From the NCBI RefSeq assembly GCF_038637725.1, contig NZ_CP152052.1, forward strand, positions 2,091,501 to 2,155,500: a DNA stretch of 64,000 nt, read 5' to 3'. The notes beneath the pieces are model-generated. The model was given only the letters and a program-made list of their open reading frames with translations, did no database searches and was not told the DNA's origin. The position numbers and the translations under genes are program-made. This DNA is from Psychrobacillus sp. FSL H8-0483 (GTDB lineage Bacteria; Bacillota; Bacilli; Bacillales_A; Planococcaceae). Shown one piece after another: positions 61,519-64,000 of this stretch. The first letter of the stretch is position 1; every line of letters starts with the position of its first letter.

Positions 61519-61905
61519 ATGGCAAATAATACTAAAATCGCAGAAATAAAAGTGGAAGTTATCGTAACGGAAAATAATATTGAAAGCATCATGAACGCTG
61601 CCATAGAAGGAGGAATAGGTTATTGGGCACACCTAATTAAAACTGGGGAAAAGTGGGATTTGAAAACTAAAGGTCTATATACATATGAATGGGCAACTAA
61701 CTTGTTAATAAATGGGGAAACAATCGAATTTGTTGACCGAGAAAATGAAGAAAAATGTTGGTCTTTAAATTTGGAAAAATTACTTAAGGGAATTGAATTA
61801 AACTATAAAAATAGACCGCATGATACTAATATAGAAAATGCAAGTGAAACTACTGGAGACAGTATCATTCAATACGCATTATTTGAAAGAATTGTATACA
61901 GCTAA
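61519..61905 (+). CDS. Uncharacterised 128-aa protein of phage/mobile-element type
   Basis: The protein (IAEIKVEVIVTENNIESIMN, then AAIEGGIGYWAHLIKTGEKW) has an 'xAxEGGxxYW' pattern that I know from small proteins often encoded by phages and integrative elements; the function is not known. The acidic C terminus includes HDTNIENASETTGDSII. AAAAAGGAGAGTTAAA precedes the ATG. It stands alone between a 480-bp gap and a bidirectional terminator and may be a transferred gene. Confidence 0.65.
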   Translation: MANNTKIAEIKVEVIVTENNIESIMNAAIEGGIGYWAHLIKTGEKWDLKTKGLYTYEWATNLLINGETIEFVDRENEEKCWSLNLEKLLKGIELNYKNRPHDTNIENASETTGDSIIQYALFERIVYS

Positions 61906-61930
61906 TTAAGTTTCCATCTAATAGAAATAC

Positions 61931-61958
61931 AAAAAGCCCAGACATAGTTGGGCTTTTT
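61931..61958. terminator. Bidirectional terminator
   Basis: AAAAAGCCCA (61931-61940) pairs with TGGGCTTTTT (61949-61958) over an 8-nt loop. It serves the converging genes at 61519 and 61975. Confidence 0.85.
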
Positions 61959-61974
61959 GGGATAATATTTCATT

Positions 61975-62859
61975 TCAAAAATCTAAATTAGCCTTTAATA
62001 AAACAACTTTCCAGGCTTTGTAGAATTCTTCCACGGTAGAATACCTGCACCTTTTATCCTCTTCAACAGCCTTCACTGCTATTTCATACAGTTCTTGTCC
62101 TGCATCCCACTTTATAAAGGAACGGTCCAGCTCTCCACCTAACAGTCCAAATGCAATCGCACCCATGTTAAAGACATTTGTTCTTTCATCTATTACAGCA
62201 CCAAGCATAAATTCTTCTGGTGACATAAATCTGGAGGAACCCCAAAGTCTTCCCATAAAATTAATGAATGGCCTTTTCATATATAAATCAATATCACAAA
62301 TCTTTGTCATGTTATTTTTAAAGTCATATAAAATACTACCATCATAAAAATCAACAGCTACGTAGTTGTTCTTCTCAACATTTACATGGAATTCAAAGAT
62401 ACTATTTAATGATTTTATACGATATTCAATAGGCAGCTTCTTAAACCGATAAAATGGGGATTCTGGGTGATTATATTTCTGTGGTGGAGGGAAAGACCAG
62501 TGGGGGTGTAGACATTCCCCATCAAACCAGTCAAACACTAATGCATACCCTTTTTCAACCTCAAAGTATTCTACTAAATTTACTAAATGAGGATGATTCA
62601 GATCTTCATAAAGAGAAGTACAACTTTTTAATCTAGCGATAGCATCTTCTGGATAGCCAGAATACCTTAAAGTCTTTGCTCCTGCATACTTTACAAACCT
62701 TTTCAATCCATCTATTTCAATACCAAAACTAACATTCCCAGAATCTTGTTCGTCAAACACACAAAATACTTGACCTAATCTTGTAAGCCACTCAAAATCA
62801 TGTAGCTCTTTTAATTGAAACGATACTTTACCTAAAGTAATTGTTGGGAAATGATTCAT
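61975..62859 (-). CDS. Protein-kinase-fold protein, atypical
   Basis: The 294-aa protein has a kinase-like layout: VSFGIEIDGLKRFVKYAGAK (VKY as the ATP lysine), HPHLVNLVEYFEVEKGYALV, a catalytic-loop equivalent YVAVDFYDGSILYD (Asp kept, His of HRD replaced), CDIDLYM for DFG, and GSSRFMSPEEF for the APE region. A C-terminal helical lobe ends DKRCRYSTVEEFYKAWK, as in Ser/Thr kinases. Activity is uncertain because of the altered loops. The ATG at 62859 follows TTGGAGGTATTAT. Its target is unknown. Confidence 0.72.
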   Translation of the reverse strand: MNHFPTITLGKVSFQLKELHDFEWLTRLGQVFCVFDEQDSGNVSFGIEIDGLKRFVKYAGAKTLRYSGYPEDAIARLKSCTSLYEDLNHPHLVNLVEYFEVEKGYALVFDWFDGECLHPHWSFPPPQKYNHPESPFYRFKKLPIEYRIKSLNSIFEFHVNVEKNNYVAVDFYDGSILYDFKNNMTKICDIDLYMKRPFINFMGRLWGSSRFMSPEEFMLGAVIDERTNVFNMGAIAFGLLGGELDRSFIKWDAGQELYEIAVKAVEEDKRCRYSTVEEFYKAWKVVLLKANLDF

Positions 62860-62977
62860 ATAATACCTCCAAATATACATTTGTATTCTAACTTTAACTA
62901 TTTATTAGGAATTACATTTCATAGATGCCACGATAGGTATAGACGAAAATAATCGTTAATCGAAGAAACCATTAACT

Positions 62978-63865
62978 TTATGAGGCTTTTAAAAATCGTA
63001 ATACAATACTAACAAACTTGTCAGTTTCCTCTAACTCCGGAAAATGAGCGCTACTGTTAAACAAGTTCCATTCACTGTTTACAAGGTTTCTATAAATAAT
63101 TGTTGATATGGGAATCCCAGTATTCCTATCATGAACTCCAGTAATCACTAATGTCTGTTGGGTAATTTCTTGAAGACGCTCATATAATGGTACCTCTACT
63201 GGATTTTCCTGCAATGCAGCCAACATAAGACCGGTGTTATGCAAATTGCTATCCTTTACTAATCGACGGTACTTTTTAGCATTACCTTGATTCAAAAAAA
63301 ATAAGCGATCCACTGTTTCATTATCAACAATTCCCCATATTTGATTATATTTATCTTCAATTGAAGTATCTTTTTGAAGTATTTCTTCCATTTTATTTAC
63401 CAAAGGAAGATTTGCGACGGAAACGAAACCAGCTATTTGAATCATATATTGCGTCTTTAATGCCATTAAGCTTGGCCCAGATAAAATAATTTTGTTAATA
63501 ATAGTTGGAAGAGCATATGTAAATTCAAGAGCAAGCTCCCCTCCAAATGAGTAGCCTAATAAATCGATTTTTTTCACATCTATCCACTCAATTATTTTCT
63601 TGAAGTCATCAACTAATTCATTAATAGAATAAGCTTTATCAGAAAGTGGTTTTTCACTCCTACCACAACCACGCTGCTAGTAATATATGACGGTTCTTTC
63701 TTGAGAAAGAACAGGACCGGCAGTTCTTTCAAATGTATATAGGTTTCCTCCTGGACCCCCATGAATAATAAATAAAGGGATCGTACTATGTTCTTTTCCC
63801 TCCACTTTTATCCAGTGTTTTATTCCATTAATATCTACTAGGTACTCACCATTTTCAATTTTCAT
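62978..63865 (-). pseudogene. Alpha/beta hydrolase (proline iminopeptidase-type) interrupted by an amber codon
   Basis: One reading frame of 296 codons is broken by a single TAG at 63677-63679. Before it: IPLFIIHGGPGGNLYTFE (oxyanion HGGPG) to QERTVIYY; after it: QRGCGRSEKPLSDKAYSINE, nucleophile LLGYSFGGELALEF, acid GVHDRNTGIP and histidine SSAHFPELEE. Relatives read YYDQRGCGRS here, so the stop replaces one residue, probably Asp or Glu. Either the gene was recently inactivated or the base is a sequencing error; the rest is undamaged. AAAGAGAGGTATAT precedes the ATG. Confidence 0.85.
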
Positions 63866-63907
63866 ATATACCTCTCTTTAAGTCATTTCTGAATTCTGAT
63901 TAATCAT

Positions 63908-63998
63908 TTATCCAATAGTAATAATTTCATCCTTATAAGATTCTATATCGATTAAGGATTTCCCTTTATTGAATAAAAGCAGTAGCAGGGCGAATTAC
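63908..63998 (-). pseudogene. C-terminal gene fragment at the right edge
   Basis: A short minus-strand frame reads FALLLLLFNKGKSLIDIESY and KDEIITIG before a stop, and is preceded by a stop at the window edge in the same frame. It looks like the end of a decayed or frameshifted gene. No family is assigned. Confidence 0.2.
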
Positions 63999-64000
63999 CC

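Overview
The window reads as chromosome of a low-GC, endospore-forming Firmicute of the order Bacillales, most likely the Planococcaceae/Lysinibacillus–Psychrobacillus side. This is inferred from strong GGAGG ribosome-binding sites with frequent TTG and GTG starts, a sporulation-type diadenylate cyclase (CdaS), CcdA/CcdB/CcdC, MsmX, a YfkAB radical SAM protein, SOS boxes of the CGAAC-N4-GTTCG type, and dispersed 'GGACGCTTTCCGCGGG' repeats common in this order. No rRNA, tRNA, CRISPR array, transposase or prophage was seen.

Layout. 1-5.2 kb: branched-chain-amino-acid-type ABC importer (ATPase cut by the left edge, lipoprotein) behind a large STAND/BTAD regulator, with a perfect cre box and 11-bp-phased direct repeats in between. 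5.5-13.2 kb: GNAT, aconitase, DinB-like protein, YfkAB, a 35-codon membrane protein, a frameshifted cysteine hydrolase, a GlsB-type stress protein and a 524-bp composite repeat. 13.2-19.6 kb: lytic transglycosylase, GGDEF/EAL protein, MscL, Sco, the YvrJ/DUF2922/DUF1659 small-protein cluster, YneK and CcdC-CcdB-CcdA. Aconitase, YneK and the Ccd genes echo the yne-citB neighbourhood of Bacillus subtilis. 19.7-34.8 kb: heterodimeric ABC exporter, SerC, esterase, nucleotidyltransferase, cold-shock gene with a hairpin leader, small accessory genes, SOS-controlled Y-family polymerase, a wrecked LysM-GH18 gene, CdaS and an orphan permease pair.

35-37.5 kb: a partial riboflavin operon (ribE-ribB-ribH; no ribD, no GTP cyclohydrolase II domain) preceded by two nearly identical FMN riboswitches in tandem, each with its own terminator. 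38-42.5 kb: APH-type phosphotransferase with a possible leader peptide, pirin, and MFS exporter with an ArsR-type regulator.

42.6-54.2 kb: an 11-gene same-strand cluster that assembles into a complete N-acetylgalactosamine pathway. A sugar ABC importer with an MsmX-type ATPase feeds a ROK kinase, NagA-type deacetylase, AgaS deaminase/isomerase, LacC-type kinase and GatY-type aldolase, with GntR/HutC and PucR-type regulators. This is the most coherent system in the window; assignment to GalNAc rather than another amino sugar is inference from the enzyme set.

54.4-64 kb: Gfo/Idh/MocA oxidoreductase with a calcineurin-like phosphatase carrying a C-terminal SH3-like module, argG-argH, NamA, two poorly known genes, and an alpha/beta hydrolase interrupted by one amber codon at the right edge. 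Several genes are decaying (11767, 31475, 63677), suggesting either real erosion or, for the single-base cases, sequence errors.
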